Assembly: GCA_964570855.1 (NCBI GenBank)
Contig: CAZMZR010000017.1
Span: forward strand, 1 to 49,432
DNA from: JAFGPS01 sp964570855
GTDB lineage: Bacteria; Planctomycetota; Phycisphaerae; Sedimentisphaerales; Anaerobacaceae
Reading direction: 5' to 3'
DNA: 49,432 nt
In this document: positions 8,511-16,212 of the stretch, piece by piece
How positions within the stretch are numbered: position 1 is the first letter of the stretch
Layout of the letters: each line of letters opens with the position of its first letter
Made by a program: the position numbers and the translations under genes
The notes under the pieces: generated by a model
What the model was told of the DNA's origin: nothing
Databases searched by the model: none
The model's input: only the letters and a program-made list of their open reading frames with translations

Positions 8511-8526
8511 CACCTAACATTAGGTG
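8511..8526. promoter_or_regulatory. Perfect 16-bp palindrome
   Basis: CACCTAA-CA-TTAGGTG, two 7-bp arms with a 2-bp centre. The size and symmetry suit a dimeric repressor site. It lies 271 bp upstream of the PEP-CTERM start codon and 289 bp after rpsA. Confidence 0.45.
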
Positions 8527-8814
8527 TTTGCCCAGGAATCTTATGGATATCTCATAACTTTGAGAGACCTGCCGACAGGCAAAGACATCTCAAATTTACA
8601 TATATATTTTTACCATATTCTCTATATTTACGTCAAGAACAATATTTTAATATACATTAAAAATGCATCAATATATTATGAAAGGCCATAAGATGCTTCT
8701 TGGCAAGACGTTATATTAAACCATCAGCTCGATTTTTCCAAAATGCCTCTTTTGGTACAGATTTTTTTATAAGACTTTTTCTGTTATCTCAACAAAAAAG
8801 CTTTAATTCCTGAT

Positions 8815-10791
8815 TCAATCTGTTTTCTGCTCGGTTTCTTCTTCGGCATCTGCCTCTTCTGTTTCTGTATTATCCTCGGATTGTTCGCCCTGGGATTGTT
8901 CAGATATTTCCGGATTAGAAATTCCGCTTTCTGCCTGCGGGACTGGTTCCTCTTGAGGGATTTCTTCCTGAGTTTCAACGGTTTGATCCGCGGATTCCTG
9001 TATTTGCGTTTCGTCTTTATCGTCCGGTTCGTTAGAATCTTTTTTCTGTCGAGCTTTTGTTAGTTGCTCAACATGCGCATCAGAAAGAACCTTCTCGGGG
9101 CCGGTTGGTGTCTTTTGCTCGACCGGCTCGCTCGCCTGTTCTTCGGCCGCCCACTGAACTCTTCGAAGACTTAAGCCGATTTTGCGGGAATCGGTATCAA
9201 CTTTAAGAATTTTCACTTCAAGCTCGTCACCGACCTTTACAACATCCTGGGGTTTGTCAACCTTATGGTCGGCCAGCTCGGAAATATGTAAAAGCCCTTC
9301 CAAATCCTTCTCAAGTTCCACAAAGGCGCCGAAATTGGTTATTTTGGCAACTATGCCTTTGATTATGTGCCCGGGGATATACTTTTCGGGGATTGCCCGT
9401 ATCCAGGGATCTTCGGTCATTTGTTTAATTCCAAGCGATATCCGACGTTTATCTTCATTGACTTCAAGAACGATGCACTTTACATCCTGACTTTTTTGCA
9501 GGGCTTCGGCGGGATGGCTGTGTTTTCTTGTCCAGCTCAAATCAGAAATGTGTATCATGCCGTCGATTCCCGGCTCAATCTCCACAAAGGCCCCAAAATT
9601 GGTTAAGCTCCGCACCTGTGCGGTGACAATAGCTCCCACCGGATATTTCTGTGAAGCTACCGCCCATGGATTTGTTTGAGTTTGTTTGAGTCCCAGGGAA
9701 ATTTCCTGTCTTTCTTTATCAACGTTTAAGACTATTACCTCAATCTCATCACCGAGATTTACCATTTCACCCGGATGTGCAAGGCGCTTGGTCCAGCTCA
9801 TTTCACTAATGTGGACCAGGCCTTCTATCCCGTCTTCCAGCCGCACAAAGACCCCGTAGTTCATTACGTTGACGACCGTGCCCTTGACTTTTGCCCCGAT
9901 CGGATAACGTTTTTCGACGTCTTCCCAAGGGCTGGAGGTTTTCTGCTTCAGGCCCAGAGAAATTTTCTCGTGCTCTTTGTCAACACCAACAACAATACAC
10001 TCGATTGTCTGGTCAAGCTCGACAACTTCCGATGGATGTGATATTCTGCCCCAGCTTAAATCTGAAATGTGCAGCAGGCCGTCGAGACCGCCTAAATCAA
10101 CGAATACGCCGAAGTCGGCGATATTTTTCACAATACCTTTCCGCAATTGACCAACTTCGATTTCCTCGAGGATTCTTTCCTTGCTGCTGCGTCTCTCTTC
10201 CTCGATAAGTTTACGTCTTGATATGACAATATTTCTGCCTTCTATATCTATCTTTAGAATCTTGCAGTCCACTTCCTTGCTGATGAATCTGCTGATATCG
10301 CCCGGTTTGCGAATGTCAACCTGGGAAGCGGGCAAAAACACGGGTACTCCAATATCGACGAGCAGACCGCCTTTGATTCTTCTTATCACCTTGCCTTTAA
10401 CGACATCGCCTTCCTTTTTGGTTTCGAGTATTGTTTCCCAGCCTTTGATGATATCTGCTTTGTGCTTGTTCAACAGCACAAGACCGCTTTCAGAGTCCGT
10501 ATCTTCGAGAAGAACTTCGATTTCTTTGCCGTTGACGATATCTTCGGGACTGCCAAATTCACCCGCATCGACTATCCCTTCACTCTTCAAACCCACTTCG
10601 ACAATTACGTCATTGCCTATTTGTGAAACGATTGTTCCTTTAAGGATAGTTCCAGGTAAACGCGAATCTACCTTTTTTTGTAAGGCTTGTTCCAAAAATT
10701 CATTCTCCTGTTCGCCGAACATCTCATTGATCTGCTGTTCAAGCTTTTCTTGCGACAAACCCAATTTGTTGATAATGTTTCTATCTACCAT
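8815..10791 (-). CDS. rpsA: 30S ribosomal protein S1
   Basis: 658 residues from the ATG at 10791 (MVDRNIINKLGLSQEK). A GTG 17 codons earlier is in frame but adds unusual sequence, and neither start has a clear Shine-Dalgarno. S1 binds mRNA and brings it to the 30S subunit. Six S1 (OB-fold) repeats follow each other, beginning near residues 47, 127, 212, 299, 385 and 472. The last four are the most canonical (FGVFVDLGGLDGLLHISDLS, YGVFVRLEDGIEGLVHISEM, FGAFVEIEPGIDGMIHISDL, FGAFVELEKDLEGLLHISEL). The final 100 residues are a low-complexity Glu/Gln/Asp-rich acidic tail, longer than in E. coli S1 (557 aa). The gene lies downstream of ispH on the same strand. Confidence 0.95.
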   Translation of the reverse strand: MVDRNIINKLGLSQEKLEQQINEMFGEQENEFLEQALQKKVDSRLPGTILKGTIVSQIGNDVIVEVGLKSEGIVDAGEFGSPEDIVNGKEIEVLLEDTDSESGLVLLNKHKADIIKGWETILETKKEGDVVKGKVIRRIKGGLLVDIGVPVFLPASQVDIRKPGDISRFISKEVDCKILKIDIEGRNIVISRRKLIEEERRSSKERILEEIEVGQLRKGIVKNIADFGVFVDLGGLDGLLHISDLSWGRISHPSEVVELDQTIECIVVGVDKEHEKISLGLKQKTSSPWEDVEKRYPIGAKVKGTVVNVMNYGVFVRLEDGIEGLVHISEMSWTKRLAHPGEMVNLGDEIEVIVLNVDKERQEISLGLKQTQTNPWAVASQKYPVGAIVTAQVRSLTNFGAFVEIEPGIDGMIHISDLSWTRKHSHPAEALQKSQDVKCIVLEVNEDKRRISLGIKQMTEDPWIRAIPEKYIPGHIIKGIVAKITNFGAFVELEKDLEGLLHISELADHKVDKPQDVVKVGDELEVKILKVDTDSRKIGLSLRRVQWAAEEQASEPVEQKTPTGPEKVLSDAHVEQLTKARQKKDSNEPDDKDETQIQESADQTVETQEEIPQEEPVPQAESGISNPEISEQSQGEQSEDNTETEEADAEEETEQKTD

Positions 10792-11030
10792 AAATCTGAA
10801 TCCGAATGTGGAGTCTTTGTTTATGACTTGCCGGCGCCCCACATTTACGCCTGCAAGTCACTGTACAACGCTGTACAAATGTTAACTTGTGGTTAATCAT
10901 TTATCAAAATCATTTGCCTACGCAGCAAATGTAATTTACATCACATCAAAGTTTTATAAAAACGACATTAATAACATAAAAAAGCCGCTATTTCAAGAAT
11001 CTCTTTGTTTTTTTCACGAAAAGTTTTGCC

Positions 11031-11876
11031 TTAACCGCCGTTGTTATCAAGGGCTTCAAGGTTCTTTACAAACTCTTCAATTATCCAGTCAGGTGTTGAA
11101 GCACCGGCCGTAACACCCGCGGTTTTTTTACCATAAAGTAAGTTTTTATCAAGATCTTCCCAGTTTTGCATATGAAACGTCTGTTTGTTGACTGATCTGC
11201 ATAACTCCGCCAACCTCCTTGTATTAGCGCTTTCCAGACCGCCGAGAACGAACATAATATCCACTTGTTTGCACATTCTCACTGCCGATTCCTGTCTTAT
11301 AGTTGCTTCTTTGCATAGTGTGTTGATAACTTTTAATTCACTGAAATTGCACCTTCCTATTGCACCAAGCATTCTTCCGAAGTGCTCCGGACTTTGAGTA
11401 GTTTGGCAGACAATTCCCAGCCTGGCATTTTCCGGTAATCTGTTCAAATCGGATTCGTTGGCAATTACAATGGCGTTTTTAGCACAACCCACCACTGCCT
11501 GGACCTCGGGATGATTCTCCTCACCTATGATTACAACCTGGTAGCCGTTATTCTCGAATTCCATTGCTATATGCTGAACCCTTTTAACCAAAATACAGGT
11601 GGCGTCAATAATATCGAGCCCTTTTTTGTTCAGCTTTGCTATCTGTTCAGGAGCGGCTCCGTGAGAACGGATAAGGACCGTACCTGAGGGTATTTCTTCG
11701 ATTTTCGCTACGGTTTTAAGTCCGCTTTTTGCCAGTTGCTCCACCATGTCTTTGTTATGAATGATAGGGCCGAGGCTGTAAACATCTTTCTTTTCGGCCA
11801 GAGTTTTTTCAGCTACGCGGATTGCGTTTCTGACACCATGACAAAAACCACATTTTTCAGCAACCAGAACCTTCAT
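11031..11876 (-). CDS. ispH: 4-hydroxy-3-methylbut-2-enyl diphosphate reductase
   Basis: IspH performs the last step of the MEP isoprenoid pathway, reducing HMBPP to IPP and DMAPP with a [4Fe-4S] cluster. At 281 residues it has normal length. The three cluster cysteines are Cys12 (GFCHGV), Cys94 (IDATC) and Cys188 (NTLCKEAT). The substrate-binding residues are also present: His40 (GPIIHN), His72 (IRSHGA), His122 and Glu124 (ENHPEV), Thr160 (QTTQS), Asn218 (SANT) and Ser260 (GASTPDW). rpsA follows on the same strand after about 240 bp. A terminator-like hairpin lies in the leader, 60-90 nt before the start codon. Confidence 0.97.
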   Translation of the reverse strand: MKVLVAEKCGFCHGVRNAIRVAEKTLAEKKDVYSLGPIIHNKDMVEQLAKSGLKTVAKIEEIPSGTVLIRSHGAAPEQIAKLNKKGLDIIDATCILVKRVQHIAMEFENNGYQVVIIGEENHPEVQAVVGCAKNAIVIANESDLNRLPENARLGIVCQTTQSPEHFGRMLGAIGRCNFSELKVINTLCKEATIRQESAVRMCKQVDIMFVLGGLESANTRRLAELCRSVNKQTFHMQNWEDLDKNLLYGKKTAGVTAGASTPDWIIEEFVKNLEALDNNGG

Positions 11877-11935
11877 CAGATTTATTTTTTAAGGCGAATT
11901 AAAATTCAAATCTCTACAAATTATTCAATTTAGCT

Positions 11936-11964
11936 AAAAAGACCGGGAGAGACAATTTTCTCCC
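11936..11964 (-). terminator. Terminator-like hairpin in the ispH leader
   Basis: GGGAGA (11945-11950) and TCTCCC (11959-11964) form a stem with an 8-nt loop. On the minus strand it is followed by GGTC and five T. It is upstream of ispH with no minus-strand gene before it, so it would act as an attenuator or block readthrough from a distant promoter. Confidence 0.4.
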
Positions 11965-12088
11965 AACCTTTCCTGTATGGAAAAACTTATTTTGGGCTGG
12001 ATTGTACATATAATTTTCATTAAAATCCACCAAATTCCCCTATTCACAAAACAATTCAAATACAGCCAACATTTTGCCAAGTTTGTTC

Positions 12089-12117
12089 TTGACGGATAAC
12101 CACAAATCAGTTTTATT
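12089..12117 (+). promoter_or_regulatory. Candidate sigma-70 promoter for the OmpA-like gene
   Basis: TTGACG (12089-12094), a 17-bp spacer, then TTTATT (12112-12117). The -35 box is 5/6 and the -10 box 4/6 of consensus. It lies 114 bp before the start codon at 12231. Confidence 0.4.
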
Positions 12118-12230
12118 TGCGGGCGAGAGTGAAGAAAGCAGGAGTTTACTTAGTTTGATGAACTACAGATAAAAAAATATAAGGAATGATCGAAGGAAAA
12201 TACCTTAATTTTCTTGGAAAGGATTGAACG

Positions 12231-13007
12231 ATGCGAACGGTAAAACTTTTAGCAATTATTCTCTTTTGTTCTTCTGTTTTTCTGATTAATGGTTGCAACT
12301 CGGAATTAGAGAGCTTACGAATCCAGAACGATGCCCAGCAAAGACGTATAGATGAGCTTCTGGCCGAGGTTTCATCCGCCACACTGCAACTGGATCAATA
12401 TAAACGACAACTTGATGCCGCTCAGGGTAAAGGCAATATTGAGATAGAGACGCTGCAAAAGCAAATTGCCGCGCTTGAAGGAGACATAGCCAAGAAGAAC
12501 GAGTTAATTTCCTCTATGCAACAAAGGCTGCTTGCCGGCGGGGCTGCTCTGCCGGTTGAACTTAGCACCTTACTGGAGGATTTTGCCAAAAGTAACGATA
12601 TGGTTACATACGATTCGGAACGAGGCATCGTTAAGTTCAAGAGCGATTTGCTTTTTGACAAAGGCAGTGACCAGGTGGCATCTACGGCGGTTGCGGCCAT
12701 CAAATCCCTCTGCGGAATTCTCAATACCGAAGAAGGCAAAAATTTTGACGTTGTAATTGCCGGGCATACGGACGACATTCCAATTCAGAAACCCGCTACT
12801 CGGGCCAAGCATCCGACCAACTGGCACTTGTCGGTTCACAGAGCAATATCCGTTAAGGATGTTATGGAGCAAAATGACATAGAATCCAAGCGGATGAGTG
12901 TACGGGGCTTCGGTGAGTATCGGCCGATTGCACCGAATGGACCGGGTAAAACGGGCAATGAACAGAACAGAAGGGTCGAGATTTACATTGTCCCTCAGGG
13001 AACATAA
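12231..13007 (+). CDS. OmpA/MotB-like peptidoglycan-binding lipoprotein
   Basis: 258 residues. The signal peptide ends in a lipobox (LINGC, Cys22), so the protein is probably lipid-anchored. A coiled coil spans about residues 25-100, rich in Gln/Glu/Leu heptads (LRIQNDAQQRRIDELLAEVS). The OmpA C-terminal domain spans about 130-255, including FDKGSDQVASTA, the AGHTDD motif and NEQNRRVEI, whose Asp and Arg bind diaminopimelate in peptidoglycan. It should tether an outer layer or envelope complex to the cell wall. GGAAAGGA lies 7 nt before the ATG. ndk follows 59 bp downstream. Confidence 0.9.
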   Translation: MRTVKLLAIILFCSSVFLINGCNSELESLRIQNDAQQRRIDELLAEVSSATLQLDQYKRQLDAAQGKGNIEIETLQKQIAALEGDIAKKNELISSMQQRLLAGGAALPVELSTLLEDFAKSNDMVTYDSERGIVKFKSDLLFDKGSDQVASTAVAAIKSLCGILNTEEGKNFDVVIAGHTDDIPIQKPATRAKHPTNWHLSVHRAISVKDVMEQNDIESKRMSVRGFGEYRPIAPNGPGKTGNEQNRRVEIYIVPQGT

Positions 13008-13066
13008 TTTGCCAATCTCTCGCGGCCGGAGTGGAACGCCGGATTTGAAAATAAATACCAGTTTCA

Positions 13067-13528
13067 ATGTCTGAACGAACCTTAATTATTATTAAGCCGG
13101 ATTGTATACAGCGACATTTGGCAGGTCAGATAATTTCACGACTCGAAAGAAGGGGTTTTAAGCTCATTGCCGCAAAATTTATGCAGATCTCCGAGGAGTC
13201 GGCTCATAAACTCTACATTGTTCATCGCGATAAATCGTTTTTGAAAGGCCTGGTAAAATTCATTTCTTCGTCACCGTCGCTGGTTATGGTTTGGGAAGCC
13301 GACGGAATTATCGAAGTTGTTCGCAGGATGATAGGGGCGACTTTCGGTCGAAATGCCGAATCTGGCACGATCCGTGGCGATTTTAGCTGTGCTCAAAGGT
13401 ATAACCTTATTCACGGTTCGGACAGTTCTGAATCAGCCAGGTACGAAATCGATTTGTTTTTCAAACCGGAGGAGATTGTTGATTACCAATTAACCAACGC
13501 CCACTGGATATACGGAGTAAATGATTAG
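13067..13528 (+). CDS. ndk: Nucleoside diphosphate kinase
   Basis: 153 residues, typical for the family. It transfers the gamma phosphate from ATP to other NDPs through a phospho-histidine. The active-site His116 is in the canonical NLIHGSDSSESA motif. ERTLIIIKPDCIQR at the N-terminus and ESGTIRGDF match the nucleotide-binding elements. The Kpn-loop region reads KFISSSPSLVMVWEADGII. It lies 59 bp after the OmpA-like lipoprotein gene and may share its transcript. No deviation from the family is seen. Confidence 0.96.
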   Translation: MSERTLIIIKPDCIQRHLAGQIISRLERRGFKLIAAKFMQISEESAHKLYIVHRDKSFLKGLVKFISSSPSLVMVWEADGIIEVVRRMIGATFGRNAESGTIRGDFSCAQRYNLIHGSDSSESARYEIDLFFKPEEIVDYQLTNAHWIYGVND

Positions 13529-13553
13529 TCCGAAAAATTGATGACTTTTTCGT

Positions 13554-13579
13554 CTTCCCGGGGCCTCCATCCCGGGAAG
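13554..13579. terminator. Strong GC-rich hairpin after ndk
   Basis: Perfect 9-bp stem CTTCCCGGG (13554-13562) and CCCGGGAAG (13571-13579) with an 8-nt loop, 25 bp after the ndk stop. There is no T-run, so it may be a transcript-end stabiliser or a repeat-type palindrome rather than a full intrinsic terminator. Confidence 0.5.
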
Positions 13580-13757
13580 GCGGGCATAGTTCATATTCTT
13601 CTGTTGAACTCGCAGGATTGCAAACAAAAGCAGGGGGAGTCTTTTTTCGCTTGAATTATCGCTTCTGTTATAGTAGAATGTATTGTATAGAATTGGCAGG
13701 ATCGCGATAAAGAAAATATAAGGGAAAAATTGCCCTTTCATGGGGATGGATGTAGGG

Positions 13758-16130
13758 ATGAGAAAATTTGTGTTTGCTCTTATATGCTTTCTGCCGGTTA
13801 TCACATCCGGAGGTGAGATAATCACTGTCGATGATGATGGATCGGCGGATTTTAATAATATCCAGAGCGCTATTAACGGCTCTCAGGATGGCGATACAAT
13901 TATTGTTGAACCGGGCACCTATAGCGAGAATATACTTTTCAATAATAAAGCTGTCACACTGACCGGCAGAGATCCGGATGATCCGAATGTTGTCGGCTCG
14001 ACTATTATTACCGTCAGTTCCGGCTACAGTGTAAGTTTCGATTCCAATGAAGACAGCAATTCGGTCCTGACCGGTTTTACTATAACAGGCAGGGGAATTT
14101 ATTGCTATGGCGGTACTTCACCCACTATTTCTAAAAATGTAATTCAGGATTGCGGAAACTGGGGGATATTTGGGCAGTTAAGTACTTTCGGAGTAGTTAA
14201 AGCCGCTCCAGTTATTTCCGATAATTTCATATTGAGAAATAAAGGCGGTGTAAATTCCTGTGATGGGCCGATAGTCAACAATGTCATTTCGGAGAATGTA
14301 TATGATGTCGCGAGCAGTGTCGGCAGCGGCGGCCTGTCTTTCTGTGAAGGCCTGATTTCAGGAAATGTTATTTCATACAATTATTCAGGTTACAAAGGTG
14401 GCGCCTGCTATGAATGCAATGGAGATATTATAGATAATACTATAATTGGAAATTCGAGCGAAATTGCAGGCGGTGCACTGTGTAATTGCCATGGTAACAT
14501 TTATAATAATATTATTGCGGGTAATAAATGCGATTTAAGCGGCGGAGGATTATTCGGCTGCATTAACATATACAACAATACTATCGTGGGCAATTTCGCC
14601 GGTGGCAAGGGAGGAGCTATAAGTCAGTGTCCCGGTTATATAAAAAACAACATCATAGCGTACAACAGGGCGGGCACCACAGGTGGAATTAATGGGGAGT
14701 GCAACAATTCTTATAATTTAATGTGGGTAAACCAGAGCGGGAACTACGGCGATGGAGCGGTTATGGATTCCACAGAAATTATTGCCAATCCGCAGTTCGC
14801 AACCAACGGCTATTGGGATACTAACGGTACAATAACCGATCAAAGCGACGATTCCTGGATTGATGGTGACTATCATCTCATGTCCGAGGCGGGGCGATGG
14901 GATCCCAATGAGCAAATGTGGGTAAAAGACAGTCAGACCAGCCTTTGCATAGATGCCGGCGATCCTGATACAGCTCTTGTTGCCGAATTCTGGCCTCATG
15001 GTAACCGCGTTAATATTGGTGCTTACGGCAACACGGCCCAGGCGAGCTGGTCGCTTTCGGATGCCGGTAATATTGCCGATTTGAATTATGACGGCTGGGT
15101 GGATTACGAAGATATGGCCATGTTCACGGATAAGTGGCTTCGTACCGAGGTTCTTTTAATTGAAGACCTTGACAGAAACGGACGGGTCGATTTGGCGGAT
15201 TTATCGATTCTTCTGGCCAATTGGCAATTGCGTCCACCCGTTCCGCTGCCACCGACACCCGATCCGATGACCTGGGCGATGGAGCCTACGGTGGTTTCAT
15301 CCACAGCGATTGTAATGGTGGCTACTGACGCTACATCTACGGACGACAGCGGTGTGGAGTATTACTTCAAATGCGACACTTCCGGCGGGCACGATAGCGG
15401 CTGGCAGAATGAGCCGGGTTATACGGATGCAGGTCTGACCGCCGGCACCGAATATTACTACAGGGTTAAGGCACGCAATAAAGCGAATTTAGTTGAGACC
15501 GAATATTCACAGGCAAGTTCGGCCACTACGACTCCACTGGATATGGCGCCACCGAGCCCGGATCCGGCTCAATGGCAGACTCCACCTTACCGGGTTTCGC
15601 CGTCGTCGATACGTATGGTAGCTGTTACCGCTTCTGATCTCAGCGGTGTAGAGTATTATTTCCAGTGCACTTCCAATTCCCGGTACAGCAGCGGCTGGCA
15701 GGATAGTCCCGAATATACGGCATCTTCTCTTGCCCAGGGGGTATATAGTTTTGTTGTGAGGGCACGTGACAAATCGCCCAATCAGAATACAACCGGAAAT
15801 TCCGCCGTTGTAAGCGTGGATTTGGAGCCTCCGACGCCGGATCCCATGGAATGGGCCGAAGACGGTGAGCCGGAGGAGGTCTATCTCGGCGGTGGGAGCT
15901 TGACCGGTTACTGGGCCCAAATGACGGCGGCTGAGGCTACAGACCCGGACGGGGATGTGGAGTACTTCTTTGAATGTACGGACAATTCCGGCTTTAACAG
16001 CGGCTGGCAAAGCGATACGTATTATGAGGTCCAGATAGGCAGGAAAAATCAATTACTCCGTTTTCATGTCAAGGCGCGTGACATCTACGGCAACGAAACA
16101 GCATACTCTCCCGAATTGCCGGCGATGTAG
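13758..16130 (+). CDS. Secreted beta-helix protein with internal dockerin and three FN3-like repeats
   Basis: 790 residues from the ATG at 13758. ATGs at 13740 and 13746 are in frame, but only the third places basic residues (MRKF) directly before the signal sequence. Domains in order: signal peptide (FVFALICFLPVITSG); right-handed beta-helix from about 25 to 430, opening with the typical ADFNNIQSAINGSQDGDTII; a type I dockerin at about 435-490 with two calcium loops (DLNYDGWVDYEDM and DLDRNGRVDLADL); then three repeats of about 95 residues. Each repeat starts PxPDPxxW and holds GVEYYFxC...SGWQ and a (V/H)(K/R)ARD-type strand, like fibronectin III. The helix probably binds or acts on an extracellular glycan. 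The dockerin is internal, which is unusual. No cohesin is in the window. Confidence 0.88.
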   Translation: MRKFVFALICFLPVITSGGEIITVDDDGSADFNNIQSAINGSQDGDTIIVEPGTYSENILFNNKAVTLTGRDPDDPNVVGSTIITVSSGYSVSFDSNEDSNSVLTGFTITGRGIYCYGGTSPTISKNVIQDCGNWGIFGQLSTFGVVKAAPVISDNFILRNKGGVNSCDGPIVNNVISENVYDVASSVGSGGLSFCEGLISGNVISYNYSGYKGGACYECNGDIIDNTIIGNSSEIAGGALCNCHGNIYNNIIAGNKCDLSGGGLFGCINIYNNTIVGNFAGGKGGAISQCPGYIKNNIIAYNRAGTTGGINGECNNSYNLMWVNQSGNYGDGAVMDSTEIIANPQFATNGYWDTNGTITDQSDDSWIDGDYHLMSEAGRWDPNEQMWVKDSQTSLCIDAGDPDTALVAEFWPHGNRVNIGAYGNTAQASWSLSDAGNIADLNYDGWVDYEDMAMFTDKWLRTEVLLIEDLDRNGRVDLADLSILLANWQLRPPVPLPPTPDPMTWAMEPTVVSSTAIVMVATDATSTDDSGVEYYFKCDTSGGHDSGWQNEPGYTDAGLTAGTEYYYRVKARNKANLVETEYSQASSATTTPLDMAPPSPDPAQWQTPPYRVSPSSIRMVAVTASDLSGVEYYFQCTSNSRYSSGWQDSPEYTASSLAQGVYSFVVRARDKSPNQNTTGNSAVVSVDLEPPTPDPMEWAEDGEPEEVYLGGGSLTGYWAQMTAAEATDPDGDVEYFFECTDNSGFNSGWQSDTYYEVQIGRKNQLLRFHVKARDIYGNETAYSPELPAM

Positions 16131-16212
16131 TAAAACCTTATAATAAAATCGGCCGTTTCACTTTATCAATTATATTTCCTACAGGGTGTCCGTATAAAGC
16201 AATTTGTTTGTT

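Larger units (their letters stand above)
8241..8814. other. Intergenic region between rpsA and PEP-CTERM gene
   Basis: 574 bp with no gene. It contains a perfect 16-bp palindrome (8511-8526), a terminator-like A/T-rich hairpin near 8401-8425 (AAAGAG / CTCTTT), and the possible attenuator leader at 8296-8362. Confidence 0.5.
11877..12230. other. Divergent intergenic region ispH / OmpA-like gene
   Basis: 354 bp separating divergent genes. It holds the hairpin at 11936-11964 on the ispH side and a candidate promoter at 12089-12117 for the OmpA-like gene. Confidence 0.55.

Noticed and set aside
10792..10842. GTG start extending S1 by 17 residues
   Set aside because: The extension (GRRQVINKDSTFGFRF) does not look like S1 N-termini, and MVDRNIINKLG is a natural start.
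10181..10885. Long plus-strand open frame (234 codons) opposite rpsA
   Set aside because: It is antisense to conserved S1 domains, Ser/Leu-rich, with no domain or ribosome binding site; a shadow of rpsA.
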